This document shows, in pieces, positions 1-8,704 of a stretch of 36,294 nt of DNA (position 1 is its first letter; the number at the start of each line of letters is the position of its first letter). The notes beneath the pieces are model-generated. The model saw nothing but the letters and a program-made list of their open reading frames with translations, made no database searches and was not told where the DNA came from. Both the position numbers and the translations under genes were made by a program. This DNA is from Streptosporangiaceae bacterium (GTDB lineage Bacteria; Actinomycetota; Actinomycetes; Streptosporangiales; Streptosporangiaceae), in contig JASHOI010000140.1 in NCBI GenBank assembly GCA_030041195.1, forward strand, positions 1-36,294. Direction: 5' to 3'.

Positions 1-356
1 CCGGGACAGATCGCGTTGACCGCGGCCTCGGCCTTGGCGGCCGCCACCGCGGCTGCGGTGCCCGCGGCACCGGTGGCGGTGCTGTACGCCTGGTAGGCGC
101 CGGCCAGCCGCTGCACCGCGCCGCGCAGCGCGGTATCGCTGATCTTGAGCTCGCGCAGCGGCAGGACCTGCGCCTCCGCGTAGCCCACGGGATCGGCGGT
201 GGGGTCCGGGCCGTCGGACAGCACGGCGGCGACGGAGGTGCACTGCTGCCGGATCGCCGCCACGTCCGGGGACGGCGAGCCGCACGCCGCCACGGATGCC
301 GTGGTCACGGCGCCCAGCACCAGCAGCGCGAGCGGTCTCGGAACTGTCAGCTGCAC
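1..356 (-). CDS. Small lipoprotein, C-terminus cut by the window edge
   Basis: This frame is open from a GTG at 354-356 to position 1, so at least 118 residues are visible and the stop lies outside the window. The N-terminus is a lipoprotein signal: Arg at residue 7, a Leu/Val/Ala-rich stretch, then VAAC with the lipidated Cys at about residue 25, followed by GSPSP. The mature part is alpha-helical in character, Ala-rich, with Cys residues near both ends that could form a disulfide. No family is recognised; it is too short and unlike EfeO/EfeM. It follows efeB by 65 bases on the same strand and probably belongs to the iron-regulated operon that starts at 3000. GGGG four bases before the GTG is the likely ribosome site. 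That it is a gene is fairly sure; its function is unknown. Confidence 0.7.
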   Translation of the reverse strand, partial: MQLTVPRPLALLVLGAVTTASVAACGSPSPDVAAIRQQCTSVAAVLSDGPDPTADPVGYAEAQVLPLRELKISDTALRGAVQRLAGAYQAYSTATGAAGTAAAVAAAKAEAAVNAICP

Positions 357-421
357 GATCCCCGGTCACTCCCTCTGGGTGTCTGTGTCGTCTTCCACGG
401 GCCGGAACGCGGCACCACGGG

Positions 422-1762
422 TCAGCCCAGCAGCGTCCGGCCGATCCAGTCGCCGGGCGCACCCGCGCCGGGCGGGACGGCGAACACGGCGCTGGCGGTG
501 TGGGTGGTGAACTGGTTCAGCGCGTCAGCCTCGGCCAGCCGGGTGAAAATCGGCAGGAAGCCGGTGCGCGGGTCCTTCTGGTAGGCCAGGAACAGCAGCC
601 CGGCGTCGTATTCCAGGGCCTGGCGCCACGGCGGCCACCGCTCGGTGAACGGGGTGGTGCCGTTGTTGTAGGAGAAGGCCCGGCGCACGATCACCGCGCC
701 GTTGTTGCTCTGCGGCGCGGCCAGCCGGACGTGCGCGTCGGCGGGGATGACCGGGCTGCCCTGGGCGTCGCGCTTGTCCAGATCCAGCGGGGAGAACTCG
801 CCGGGCTGGCCGAGCGGGGCGCCGCTCAGCTTCTGCCGGCCGATCACCTGCTGCTGCAGGGCCGGCGGGAGCCGGTCCCAGTGCTCCAGCGTGATCCGGA
901 TCCGCCGGTACACCAGGTAGCTGCCGCCGTGCATCCAGGCCGGGCCTTCCGGTCCCGCCCACACCGTGGCCTGCAGGTCGGCGGGGGGATGCACGTTGGA
1001 GTTCATCGTCCCGTCCTTGAAGCCCATCAGGTTGCGCGGCGTGCCCGCGGTGTTGTCCGGCGAGAACCCCAGCTGCGTCCAGCGCAGCGTGGCCACGTCC
1101 GGCGCGATCCTCGCGATGCTGCGCACCGCGTGGAAGGCCACCTGCGGGTCATCGGCGCAGGCCTGCAGGAACAGGTCGCCGTAGCTGTCGGCGACGGCGA
1201 TCTCGTCGCCGGTGAAGTGCGGCAGGTCGACGAGCGCGTCCGGGAGCCGCCCGGAGAGCCCGAACCGGTCCTTGCCGTCGCCGGTGACGAACAGCGACCG
1301 GCCGAACCCGACGGTGAGCGTGAGCCGGTTCGGGCCCAGGCCGTAGGCCTCCAGCGAGTCGTCGGTGGTCGACCCGCCGGTCGCGTCGGCGTAGGCGTTC
1401 GCGCCGCCGCCGCCGGGCGGGGTGTAGATCGGCACGGTGACGGACTCGCCGGCCGCCAGCGCGGCCGCCAGCGCCGTCCAGTCCTTGAGCAGCGTCACCA
1501 GGTCACCGCGGTCGTCGGTGGTCAGGTCGAACGCCGCGAGCACGGTCTGCCGCTGGGTATCGGTGAGGATGCCGGCCTGGTGCGCGCCACCGAACGGCTC
1601 CGGCTGGCCGGCCGTGTCCGCTGCCGCGTCGGCGATCGCGTGGCCAGCGAAACCCCCGGCCAGCCCGCCGGCCACCGCACCGGCGCCCGCCAGGCCCGCG
1701 CCCGCGAGCAGGCCGCCGCGCAGCATCGACCGGCGGCTGGGGCCATTCTGCTCCCCGGTCAT
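422..1762 (-). CDS. efeB: Dyp-type heme peroxidase / deferrochelatase EfeB, Tat-exported
   Basis: A 446-residue Dyp-type peroxidase of the EfeB class. The N-terminus carries a twin-arginine signal (SRRSMLR, Arg10-Arg11) followed by a long Gly/Ala hydrophobic stretch, so it should leave the cell folded with its heme. The family signature GXXDG is present as GFKDG at residues 247-251, with Asp250 as the distal acid. The proximal heme ligand is His344 in DAHVRLAAP, and the distal Arg lies in RRAFSYNNG at 360-361. Family members use peroxide to oxidise substrates and, in the Efe system, act in iron acquisition. The ATG overlaps the stop of the upstream lipoprotein gene (ATGA, 1759-1762), so the two are translationally coupled. 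No EfeU permease or EfeO is visible here, unlike the classic efeUOB operon. The frame stays open upstream to 2497, but the Tat motif fixes the start. Confidence 0.95.
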   Translation of the reverse strand: MTGEQNGPSRRSMLRGGLLAGAGLAGAGAVAGGLAGGFAGHAIADAAADTAGQPEPFGGAHQAGILTDTQRQTVLAAFDLTTDDRGDLVTLLKDWTALAAALAAGESVTVPIYTPPGGGGANAYADATGGSTTDDSLEAYGLGPNRLTLTVGFGRSLFVTGDGKDRFGLSGRLPDALVDLPHFTGDEIAVADSYGDLFLQACADDPQVAFHAVRSIARIAPDVATLRWTQLGFSPDNTAGTPRNLMGFKDGTMNSNVHPPADLQATVWAGPEGPAWMHGGSYLVYRRIRITLEHWDRLPPALQQQVIGRQKLSGAPLGQPGEFSPLDLDKRDAQGSPVIPADAHVRLAAPQSNNGAVIVRRAFSYNNGTTPFTERWPPWRQALEYDAGLLFLAYQKDPRTGFLPIFTRLAEADALNQFTTHTASAVFAVPPGAGAPGDWIGRTLLG

Positions 1763-3000
1763 GCGTGCAGCAGATCGAGCACGTTGGTGCCGTCGTTCAC
1801 GAACAGCACGCCGGTGCCTGCCTGGTTGACGGCGACGTCGAACAGGTCGCCGTTGCCGGGCGGCTCCTGGCCGATGCCGTCGTCGGCGTAGAACTCGCCC
1901 ACCTGCTTGCCGCCCGGTGCGACCTCGACGATCTTGCCGTTGGTCGCGTTCGCCGCCAGCAGGTCCCCGCCGGGCGCGAGCACCAGCCCCAGCGGGTTGG
2001 CCAGCTGCCCGCCCTTGGTCAGCACGGTGCCGGTTCCGGCCGACGCGGCCCTGGTGAGCGCGCCAGGGATGGCCGCGATCGAGTTGCCGATGTTGTTGGC
2101 GACGTACAGGGTGCCGTCCGGGCCGAGCGCCAGGCCGGTCGGGCCCTTGACGAACGCCGAGGCATCCGGCCGCTCGGGGAAGCCGCTGGCGACCACGGTC
2201 TCGGCGGTCACCCTCGGCGGCGCGGTCGCGCTCTCGGCCAGGGTGAGGCGGACGACGTCGCCCTTGTCGATCACTGTCGTGTCGTTGCTGGCCGGCGTGA
2301 TGCCGACCAGGGTGTTGGCGACGAACAGGGTCGCCGTCGTGCCGTTGTCGCTGACGGCCGCGTCCCACGGCCCGTCCAGGTACGGCCCGGAGATCGTTCC
2401 GGCCAGCTTGCCGTCGGGGGACAGCTCGATCAGGCAGCCGTCGCCGACCGTGCCGATCTTGCCGTTCCTGCTCGGCAGGCTGCCGACGATCACCCATCCG
2501 GTCTTCAGCTGCACCATCGCCGTGGTCAGGCCGACCCCGCCCGGGCAGCCGGCGATCGTCTGGGGAAGCTGGGCGAAGACGCTGAGCTGGCCATCCGGGT
2601 GCAGGTTCACGATCGTGGTGCCGGTGCCCTGGTCGTTGGACGCGTTGTTGAAGTTGTCCACCAGCACGTCCCCGGCTTGCACGGCCCCGACCGACTTCGT
2701 GACCGGCCAGATCGCGTACGGGTTGATGTCGCCGTTCACCGGCGTCGTGGAGCCCAGCACGCTCACCGTGGTCTTGCCGTTGAGGAACGAGCCAGCGGCC
2801 GGCGCGAGCGAGGTCCCGGCGGCGGCGTTCTCGGCCGCGTACGTTGAGTTGGCCGACGTTCCCACCTCGGTGCCCTTCAGGCCCTGCGGCGTGGCCGGAC
2901 CCGAGCCCGACCCGCAGGCGGCCATCCCCAGGCAGGCGGCTGCCAGCGCTCCGGCGGCAGCGGCACCGGGCCGCCAGGGCAAGGATCGGGCCAGACGCAT
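1759..3000 (-). CDS. NHL/SMP-30-like beta-propeller lipoprotein, iron-regulated
   Basis: A 413-residue secreted lipoprotein. Residues 1-29 are a signal peptide (Arg3, Arg5, Arg10, Ala/Leu-rich core) ending in MAAC with Cys29 as the lipidation site, then a GSGSG linker. The rest has repeated blades such as GDVLVDNFNN, GLALGPDGTLYVANN and GLVLAPGGDLLAANATNGKIVEVAPGGK, the pattern of NHL/SMP-30 beta-propellers (about six blades). Function is unknown. Position first in the operon with efeB, directly behind two iron boxes, suggests a role in iron or heme handling at the cell surface, for instance binding a substrate or partner of the peroxidase. The ATG at 2998-3000 has GAAGGAG just upstream. The stop overlaps the efeB start by four bases. 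Confidence 0.88.
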   Translation of the reverse strand: MRLARSLPWRPGAAAAGALAAACLGMAACGSGSGPATPQGLKGTEVGTSANSTYAAENAAAGTSLAPAAGSFLNGKTTVSVLGSTTPVNGDINPYAIWPVTKSVGAVQAGDVLVDNFNNASNDQGTGTTIVNLHPDGQLSVFAQLPQTIAGCPGGVGLTTAMVQLKTGWVIVGSLPSRNGKIGTVGDGCLIELSPDGKLAGTISGPYLDGPWDAAVSDNGTTATLFVANTLVGITPASNDTTVIDKGDVVRLTLAESATAPPRVTAETVVASGFPERPDASAFVKGPTGLALGPDGTLYVANNIGNSIAAIPGALTRAASAGTGTVLTKGGQLANPLGLVLAPGGDLLAANATNGKIVEVAPGGKQVGEFYADDGIGQEPPGNGDLFDVAVNQAGTGVLFVNDGTNVLDLLHA

Positions 3001-3037
3001 CGTGAAGCTCCTTCTCGGTCCCGCAGGATCGCTGTTC

Positions 3038-3056
3038 TGAGGCTAGGCTTCCCTAA
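3038..3056 (-). promoter_or_regulatory. IdeR/DmdR-type iron box 1
   Basis: The 19-bp plus-strand sequence TGAGGCTAGGCTTCCCTAA matches 15 of 19 positions of the DtxR/IdeR consensus TTAGGTTAGGCTAACCTAA. It lies 38-56 bases upstream of the ATG at 3000, where an iron-loaded repressor would block the promoter of the lipoprotein-efeB operon. It is separated by one base from a second box. Confidence 0.85.
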
Positions 3057-3057
3057 G

Positions 3058-3076
3058 TAAGGCGAGCCTAACCTAA
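3058..3076 (-). promoter_or_regulatory. IdeR/DmdR-type iron box 2
   Basis: TAAGGCGAGCCTAACCTAA also matches 15 of 19 consensus positions, with the right half-site CCTAACCTAA perfect. Its centre is 20 bp from that of box 1, so the two sites sit on nearly the same helical face and could bind two repressor dimers side by side. The box could also reach the divergent jetA promoter, whose first possible start is 109 bases away, though that is speculative. Confidence 0.85.
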
Positions 3077-3184
3077 CAGCGTCACGACGCGCCCGGCAAG
3101 GATCTCGTCAAAACGTGACCCGGTCTGCGAGAACGAGCGATCCGCGCGTGCCGGGCGCGCCGCGCCCCGCCGTGCTACGAAAGA

Positions 3185-4666
3185 ATGTCGGTGCGCCGCC
3201 CTACGATGTCGGTCGTGCCGAGCTTGGACGAGATCGCGTGGCTGCGGGACAACAGTCCGGCGTGGCGGTTGCTCCGTGCCGAGAACGCGCCGCTGGTGCT
3301 GAGCTTCCTGCATCGCGTGTTCGTCGCTGACAATCTCCGGTCCATCTCCGCCACGGAGCTGGCCAGCCGGCTGGACGACGAGTTGTACGCCATCAACCAG
3401 CGAGAGACCGAGCGGGGCGCGCGGGGGTTCCCCAAGCCGGCCAAGGCCTACCTCGACGACTGGGCCGCTCCTGACGTGGGCTGGCTGCGCAAGTACTATC
3501 CGGATGGCACCGACGAGCCCCATTACGACGCCACCCCCGCTGTTGAGAAGGCGCTGCAGTGGATCCAGAGCCTGCGGGAGCGCGAGTTCATCGGCACCGA
3601 ATCGCGGCTGAATGTGATCTTCGAGCTGCTGCGGCAGATTGTCTTTGGCACCGAACCGGATCCCGGATCGCGGCTAGCCGAACTGCGCCGTCAGCGGGAG
3701 GCCATCGATGAGCAGATAACCCGTGTGGAAGCGGGCGATATGCCGATGCTCAACGAGAGCGCGGTGCGCGATCGCTATCAGCAGTTCGCGAGCACCGCGC
3801 GGGAGTTGCTCTCTGACTTCCGTGAGGTGGAGGACAATTTCCGCAAGCTGGACCGGCAGCTGCGAGAGAAGATCGCCGGCTGGCACGGAGGCAAGGGCGA
3901 GTTGCTGGACGACGTGCTCGGCAGCCGAGAATCGATCGCAGGCTCCGACCAGGGACAGTCCTTCCAGGCGTTCTACGGTTTCCTGCTGTCCCAGGCGCGC
4001 CAGGAGGAACTGTCGGACCTGCTGGGCCGCGTTCACTCGCTGGCCGAGATTGCCGAGCGCGACGCCCGGCTGCGGCACATCCACTACGACTGGCTCGATG
4101 CCGCCGAGCGCACCCAGGCGACGGTCCGCCAGCTCTCCGAGCAGCTCCGGCGATTCCTCGACGATCAGGTGTGGTTCGAGAACCGGCGGGTGATCGACAT
4201 CCTGCACAGCATCGAGGGGCGTGCGCTGCAGCTTCGCGAGACACGAAACATCTCGGTGACCATGGAGCTCGATGCGCCCTCTCCGGCCATCAGGATGCCG
4301 TTGGAGCGGCCGCTGTACGCGCCGGTGAAGAAGGCGCGAATTACCAGTGACGCGGTCCGGGACGCGGACGAGGAAACCGACCCGGCCGCCCTCTTCGAGC
4401 AGGTCTACGTGGATCCGGAGCCGCTGCGCGGTGGGGTCCGCCAGGCTCTGCGCGGCCAGCCGCAGGTGGGCCTCGGCGAGCTGGTCGCTCGGTATCCGCT
4501 CAAGCAGGGCGTTGCGGAGCTGGTCACCTATCTCTCACTGCAGGACGAGGCGTTCGCGATCGTCTACGACGAACAGCACCGCGAGCAGATCTCCTGGTCC
4601 GCCGCTGACGGCCAGGAGCGCACCGCGACACTGCCACGGGTCACCTACGCGAGGAGGGCGAAGTAG
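3185..4666 (+). CDS. jetA: Wadjet protein JetA (DUF3375, kleisin-like)
   Basis: Up to 493 residues. The N-terminal region (about residues 15-55: SPAWRLLRAENAPLVLSFLHRVF) is the usual opening of the DUF3375 family, the JetA subunit of Wadjet. The middle (about 160-340) is charged and predicted helical/coiled coil, and the C-terminal part (about 395-490) looks like a small winged-helix domain. By family knowledge JetA is the MukF-like kleisin that bridges the JetC heads and binds JetB. The start is uncertain: ATG 3185 and ATG 3206 lack a convincing ribosome site, while GTG 3215 sits seven bases after a TACGAT -10-like hexamer (3202-3207) and could be a leaderless start. Conserved sequence begins only after 3215. 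jetB follows after three bases, and GAGGAGG at the end of jetA serves it. Confidence 0.93.
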   Translation: MSVRRPTMSVVPSLDEIAWLRDNSPAWRLLRAENAPLVLSFLHRVFVADNLRSISATELASRLDDELYAINQRETERGARGFPKPAKAYLDDWAAPDVGWLRKYYPDGTDEPHYDATPAVEKALQWIQSLREREFIGTESRLNVIFELLRQIVFGTEPDPGSRLAELRRQREAIDEQITRVEAGDMPMLNESAVRDRYQQFASTARELLSDFREVEDNFRKLDRQLREKIAGWHGGKGELLDDVLGSRESIAGSDQGQSFQAFYGFLLSQARQEELSDLLGRVHSLAEIAERDARLRHIHYDWLDAAERTQATVRQLSEQLRRFLDDQVWFENRRVIDILHSIEGRALQLRETRNISVTMELDAPSPAIRMPLERPLYAPVKKARITSDAVRDADEETDPAALFEQVYVDPEPLRGGVRQALRGQPQVGLGELVARYPLKQGVAELVTYLSLQDEAFAIVYDEQHREQISWSAADGQERTATLPRVTYARRAK

Positions 4667-4669
4667 CGG

Positions 4670-5254
4670 ATGACCGCCGAACCGAATCTGCCGCTCGCGG
4701 TCACGCAGCTCATGAAGGGCGTTGTCTACCGCGACACGCATGATCGCGCGTGGTGCAGCCTGCTCGAGCTGCAGCCGCAGGCCCGCGACTATGTAGACGT
4801 GCTGGGCCTGCAGGTCGTCATCGACGAGGCCGAGGGCTACGCATTTCTCCGCCAGCGCCCCGCTGATCCCGAAGAGGACGACCCGTTGCCCCGGCTGATC
4901 CCGCGCCGGGCGCTGTCGTTCCACGTGAGCCTGCTGCTCGCGCTGCTGCGCAAGAAGCTCGCCGAGTTCGACGCCCAGGGTGGTGACACCAGGCTGATGC
5001 TCACCCGTGAGCAGATCACGGAGATGATCCGGGTGTTCCTGCCGGCGACCAGTAACGAGGCCCGGCTCTCGGATCAGGTCGACGCGCACATCAACAAGGC
5101 CGTCGATCTCGGCTTCCTGCGGGCCGCGAAGAACTCGGAACAGGCGTATGAAGTGCGGCGCATCCTCAAGGCATTCGTCGACGGCCAATGGCTCGCCGAT
5201 TTCGATGCCAGGCTCGCCGAGTACGTCGTACTGCTGGCGAGGGAGGAGGGATGA
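4670..5254 (+). CDS. jetB: Wadjet protein JetB (DUF4194, KITE/MukE-like)
   Basis: A 194-residue protein with the features of DUF4194, the JetB subunit. It has an N-terminal segment ([14 protein letters not shown], about residues 8-21) followed by two winged-helix-like parts (about 35-110 and 110-185). Motifs such as [24 protein letters not shown] and the closing [14 protein letters not shown] are typical. Family knowledge places it as the dimeric KITE subunit on the JetA kleisin, comparable to MukE. The ATG lies three bases after the jetA stop, with GAGGAGG about 12 bases upstream. Its stop overlaps the jetC start as ATGA at 5251-5254, so stoichiometric coupled expression is likely. Confidence 0.92.
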   Translation: MTAEPNLPLAVTQLMKGVVYRDTHDRAWCSLLELQPQARDYVDVLGLQVVIDEAEGYAFLRQRPADPEEDDPLPRLIPRRALSFHVSLLLALLRKKLAEFDAQGGDTRLMLTREQITEMIRVFLPATSNEARLSDQVDAHINKAVDLGFLRAAKNSEQAYEVRRILKAFVDGQWLADFDARLAEYVVLLAREEG

Positions 5255-8200
5255 CCGGGTTCCGCCTGGTTCGCCTGGAGCTTTACAACTGGGGCACGTT
5301 CGGCGGCCGCGTCTGGTCACTCGGCCTGGACGGGAAGAACACACTGCTCACAGGCGACATCGGCTCCGGGAAATCCACGATCGTGGATGCGGTCACCACG
5401 CTGCTGCTGCCCGCCCAGCGGATCTCCTACAACAAAGCAGCGGGAGCCGACACCCGCGAACGAAGCCTGCGCTCTTATGTGCTCGGTTACTTCAAGACCG
5501 AGCGCAACGAGGTCACCGGGGCTACGAAGCCGGTGGCGCTCCGGGACGGCTCGGATTACAGCGTGATCCTCGGGGTCTTCAGCAACGAAGGCTACGGCGC
5601 GACCGTCAGTCTCGCTCAGGTGTTCTGGCAGCGGAGTGGGGATGCGGCCGGCCAGCCGGACCGGTTCTACGTGACCGCCGACCGGCCATTGTCGGTGAGC
5701 AAGGATCTCGCGGACTTCGGCTCCGATATCTCAGTCCTGCGCAGGCGCCTGCGTTCCGCCAGTGGGGTCCGCGTACACGAGGCGTTCCCCGATTACGGCA
5801 AGGATTTCCGCCGTCGGCTGGGGATCGAATCGGAGCAGGCGATGGAGCTGTTCCACCAGACGGTCTCGATGAAATCAGTGGGCAACCTCACCGACTTCGT
5901 TCGCGACCACATGCTGGAGCCGTTCGACGCCGCCAGGGCCGTGGCCGGCATCGTCGGTCATTTCGAGGACCTCACGAAGGCGCACGACGCGGTGCAGCGG
6001 GCCGAGGCGCAACTGGCCACGCTGATCCCGCTTCTCAGGGACTGCGATTCCGCTGACGCTGTCCGGGCGGAGATCGCCGCACTCGACGCCCAGCGCGCCG
6101 CATTGAGGTATTACTTCGCCGATCTCAAGGCCGGGCTGACCAGCGTCGAGCTCACCGGGATCTCGACCGAACGGGCGCGGATCGACGCCGAGCGCGACGA
6201 TCTCGCAGCCACGCTCGTCCGTCTGCGCGAGCGGGAGACGAACCTGAGAGTCGGGCTGGCCGGCCACGGCGGGAATCGTCTCGCCGAGATCGAGCGCCAA
6301 CTCGCCGAGTGTGACCAGGCGCGCCAGTCCCGGATGGCCAGGGCGGAACGGTTCGCCGCGCTGCTGATCGACGGGGGCCTGGATCCCGTGGAGAGCGCCG
6401 AGCAGTTCGCGATCCGGCGCCGCGAGATCACGGCCGCCCGGGACGTGTCCCGGCAAGATCTCGCCGGTCAGCAGAACGCGCTGACCGAGGACGGCGTTCG
6501 AGCGAAAGCGCTGGACGACGAGGCCGCCGAGGTCAACGCGGAACTGCGCAGCCTGCGGGAGCGCAAGACCAACATCCCGAAGAAACAGCTGGACTTGCGC
6601 GCCTGGCTGTGCCGGGAGTTGCGGCTGGAAGAGGACTCGTTGCCGTTCGCGGGTGAGTTGATCGCGGTGCTGGACCGCGAAGCCGACTGGGAGGGTGCCG
6701 CGGAACGGTTGCTGCACGGTTTCGCGCTGTCGCTGCTCGTGCCGGACGAGCGCTACGCCGCCGTGTCCGATTGGATCGACGCCAACCACCTGAAGGACCG
6801 GGTCGTGTACTACCGCGTGCCCGAACCGTCGTCGGCCCGGCAGACTCCAGCCCACTGCGAGCCGGATACGCTGGCCAGCAAGCTGGAGGTCAAGGACACG
6901 CCGTTCGCGGTGTGGCTGGAACACGAGCTCAGCCGGCGCGCCGACCACGTTTGCGTCGAGACGATGGCGGAGTTCCGCCGGATGCCCCGGGCGATAACCA
7001 GGGCAGGGCAGGTCAAGGGCAGCGGCGGCCGGCACGAAAAGGACGACCGGTTTCGCATCGGCGACCGTAGCCGCTACGTGCTCGGCTGGTCCAACCAGCG
7101 CAAGCTCGATGCGCTGCTGGGTCAGGCGAGCGCGCTGGCCGCCCGCATCAGCGCGCTCGCTGCCGAGCAGCAGCGGCACCAGAAGGCGCGGGACGCCGCC
7201 ATCGAGCGGGGGCAAGTGCTCGCCGGGCTGGACCAGACACACGAGTTCGCCGAGATCGACTGGCAGTCCATGGTCAATCACGGCGAGCATCTCAAGGCCG
7301 AGCAACGTGAGCTCGAGGCTGCTTCCGATGAGCTGGCCCGGCTGAGCCGCGATCTCGAGAAGGTCAAGCGGCAGATTTCCCAGGCCGACCACACGCTGAG
7401 CGACCTGAACGGACGGCTCGGCGGTCTTGGCGACCGGCAACGCGCCGCCGAAGAGGTCTTGCGTGAGGCGCAGGAAATTCTGGCTGAGAATGCGTGCGAG
7501 CTGGCGCGGGCGCAGTTCACTGCGATCGGAGAAATACTGGCCAAGGCGGGCCAGCCCGAACCGCAGACGGCCTCGGCCTGCGACCGGGCGGAAATGGCGG
7601 CCGGCGCCGAGATCACCGCGCTGGCCGAGAAGCGGATCGACCGGCTGTCCCGGTTGTCCAACAAGATCGTCGTGGCCATGGGGGAGTTCCGCCGGCAGTA
7701 CCCGGCGGAAACCACCGAGCTCGACGCCTCGGTGGAGGCCGCGGACGGTTACCGCGAGCTGCACGACCGGCTCACGGGCGACGACCTGCCCCGGTTCCGG
7801 CAGCAGTTCAAGACGTACCTGAACCAGAACACGATCCGGGATGTCGCCGGCTTCCAGTCCCAGCTGAACAAGCAGGCCGAGCTGATCAGGGAGCGGATCG
7901 CCACGATCAATGCATCGCTGGTCGGCGTGGACTACAACCCGGGTCGCTACATCCGCCTCGAACCGTTGCCGTCCCCGCACACCGACATCCGCGACTTCCG
8001 CGCGGACCTGCGGGCCTGCACCGACGACGCGGTGTCGGGCGAGGACTCCGATCATTACTCCGAGCAGAAGTTCCTCCAGGTCAGCCGGATCATCGAGCGC
8101 TTCCGTGGCCGCGAGGGGATGACCGAGGCAGACCGGCGATGGACCAAGTTCGTCACCGACGTGCGGAACTGGTACACGTTCGCCGCGTCTGAGCGCTATC

Positions 8201-8703
8201 GCGAGGACGACACCGAATACGAGCACTACGCCGACTCCGGCGGCAAGTCCGGCGGCCAGAAGGAGAAGCTGGCCTACACGATTCTGGCCGCGTCGCTCGC
8301 CTACCAGTTCAAGCTGGAATGGGGTGCGGCCAGGTCACGGACGTTCCGGTTCGCGGTCATCGACGAAGCTTTCGGCCGAGGTTCCGACGAGTCGACCCGC
8401 TTTGCCCTGGAGCTGTTCGGCCGGCTGGGCCTCCAGTTGCTGATCGTGACCCCGCTGCAGAAGATCCATGTCATCGAGCCGTACGTGTCCGCGGTGGGGT
8501 TCGTGGACAACCCGCAGAGCAACAACTCCCGGCTGCAGACGCTCACGATCGCGGAATACCACGCCCGGCGTATGGCGCACCAGATCGCCCAGCAGATCGT
8601 GGTCAGCGAGACGTCAGCGAGTTCCGCTGGTGTCCCCGCCGGCGTGGCGCCCGCGGGCGTGCCTTCGCCGCTGCGTGATTTTGTCCCCGCGGGCGGCGGC
8701 TGA
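5251..8703 (+). CDS. jetC: Wadjet protein JetC, SMC/MukB-like ATPase
   Basis: A 1150-residue SMC-type ATPase. The Walker A loop GDIGSGKST is at residues 35-43 and the ABC signature SGGQKEK at about 1000-1006. Walker B is [12 protein letters not shown] with Asp1038-Glu1039. Between them lie two long coiled-coil stretches (about 270-470 and 625-800) around a hinge-like globular segment (about 490-620). It matches the JetC (COG4913) type: heads dimerise on ATP, the arms bind and extrude DNA loops, and small circles are detected when extrusion stalls. All ATPase motifs are intact. The ATG at 5251 overlaps the jetB stop and has GGGAGGAGGG directly upstream. The frame is open from 5188, but that extension lies inside jetB. 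The last 35 residues are an Ala/Pro/Gly/Ser tail of low complexity, probably disordered. Confidence 0.95.
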   Translation: MTGFRLVRLELYNWGTFGGRVWSLGLDGKNTLLTGDIGSGKSTIVDAVTTLLLPAQRISYNKAAGADTRERSLRSYVLGYFKTERNEVTGATKPVALRDGSDYSVILGVFSNEGYGATVSLAQVFWQRSGDAAGQPDRFYVTADRPLSVSKDLADFGSDISVLRRRLRSASGVRVHEAFPDYGKDFRRRLGIESEQAMELFHQTVSMKSVGNLTDFVRDHMLEPFDAARAVAGIVGHFEDLTKAHDAVQRAEAQLATLIPLLRDCDSADAVRAEIAALDAQRAALRYYFADLKAGLTSVELTGISTERARIDAERDDLAATLVRLRERETNLRVGLAGHGGNRLAEIERQLAECDQARQSRMARAERFAALLIDGGLDPVESAEQFAIRRREITAARDVSRQDLAGQQNALTEDGVRAKALDDEAAEVNAELRSLRERKTNIPKKQLDLRAWLCRELRLEEDSLPFAGELIAVLDREADWEGAAERLLHGFALSLLVPDERYAAVSDWIDANHLKDRVVYYRVPEPSSARQTPAHCEPDTLASKLEVKDTPFAVWLEHELSRRADHVCVETMAEFRRMPRAITRAGQVKGSGGRHEKDDRFRIGDRSRYVLGWSNQRKLDALLGQASALAARISALAAEQQRHQKARDAAIERGQVLAGLDQTHEFAEIDWQSMVNHGEHLKAEQRELEAASDELARLSRDLEKVKRQISQADHTLSDLNGRLGGLGDRQRAAEEVLREAQEILAENACELARAQFTAIGEILAKAGQPEPQTASACDRAEMAAGAEITALAEKRIDRLSRLSNKIVVAMGEFRRQYPAETTELDASVEAADGYRELHDRLTGDDLPRFRQQFKTYLNQNTIRDVAGFQSQLNKQAELIRERIATINASLVGVDYNPGRYIRLEPLPSPHTDIRDFRADLRACTDDAVSGEDSDHYSEQKFLQVSRIIERFRGREGMTEADRRWTKFVTDVRNWYTFAASERYREDDTEYEHYADSGGKSGGQKEKLAYTILAASLAYQFKLEWGAARSRTFRFAVIDEAFGRGSDESTRFALELFGRLGLQLLIVTPLQKIHVIEPYVSAVGFVDNPQSNNSRLQTLTIAEYHARRMAHQIAQQIVVSETSASSAGVPAGVAPAGVPSPLRDFVPAGGG

Positions 8704-8704
8704 C

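Noticed and set aside
1..356. Small lipoprotein as EfeO/EfeM
   Set aside because: The visible mature part lacks the cupredoxin or M75 peptidase motifs and the size does not fit.
296..1891. 531-residue plus-strand frame opposite efeB
   Set aside because: Low-complexity Arg/Val/Gly composition typical of the antisense of GC-rich genes; no motif.
1763..2497. Upstream extension of the efeB frame
   Set aside because: It overlaps the propeller lipoprotein in another frame, is Arg/Gly-rich and non-protein-like, and lies before a clear Tat signal.
5875..8226. 783-residue minus-strand reading frame opposite jetC
   Set aside because: It is a shadow frame from high GC content: Leu/Val/Gly/Arg-rich without domains, fully covered by the well-supported jetC.
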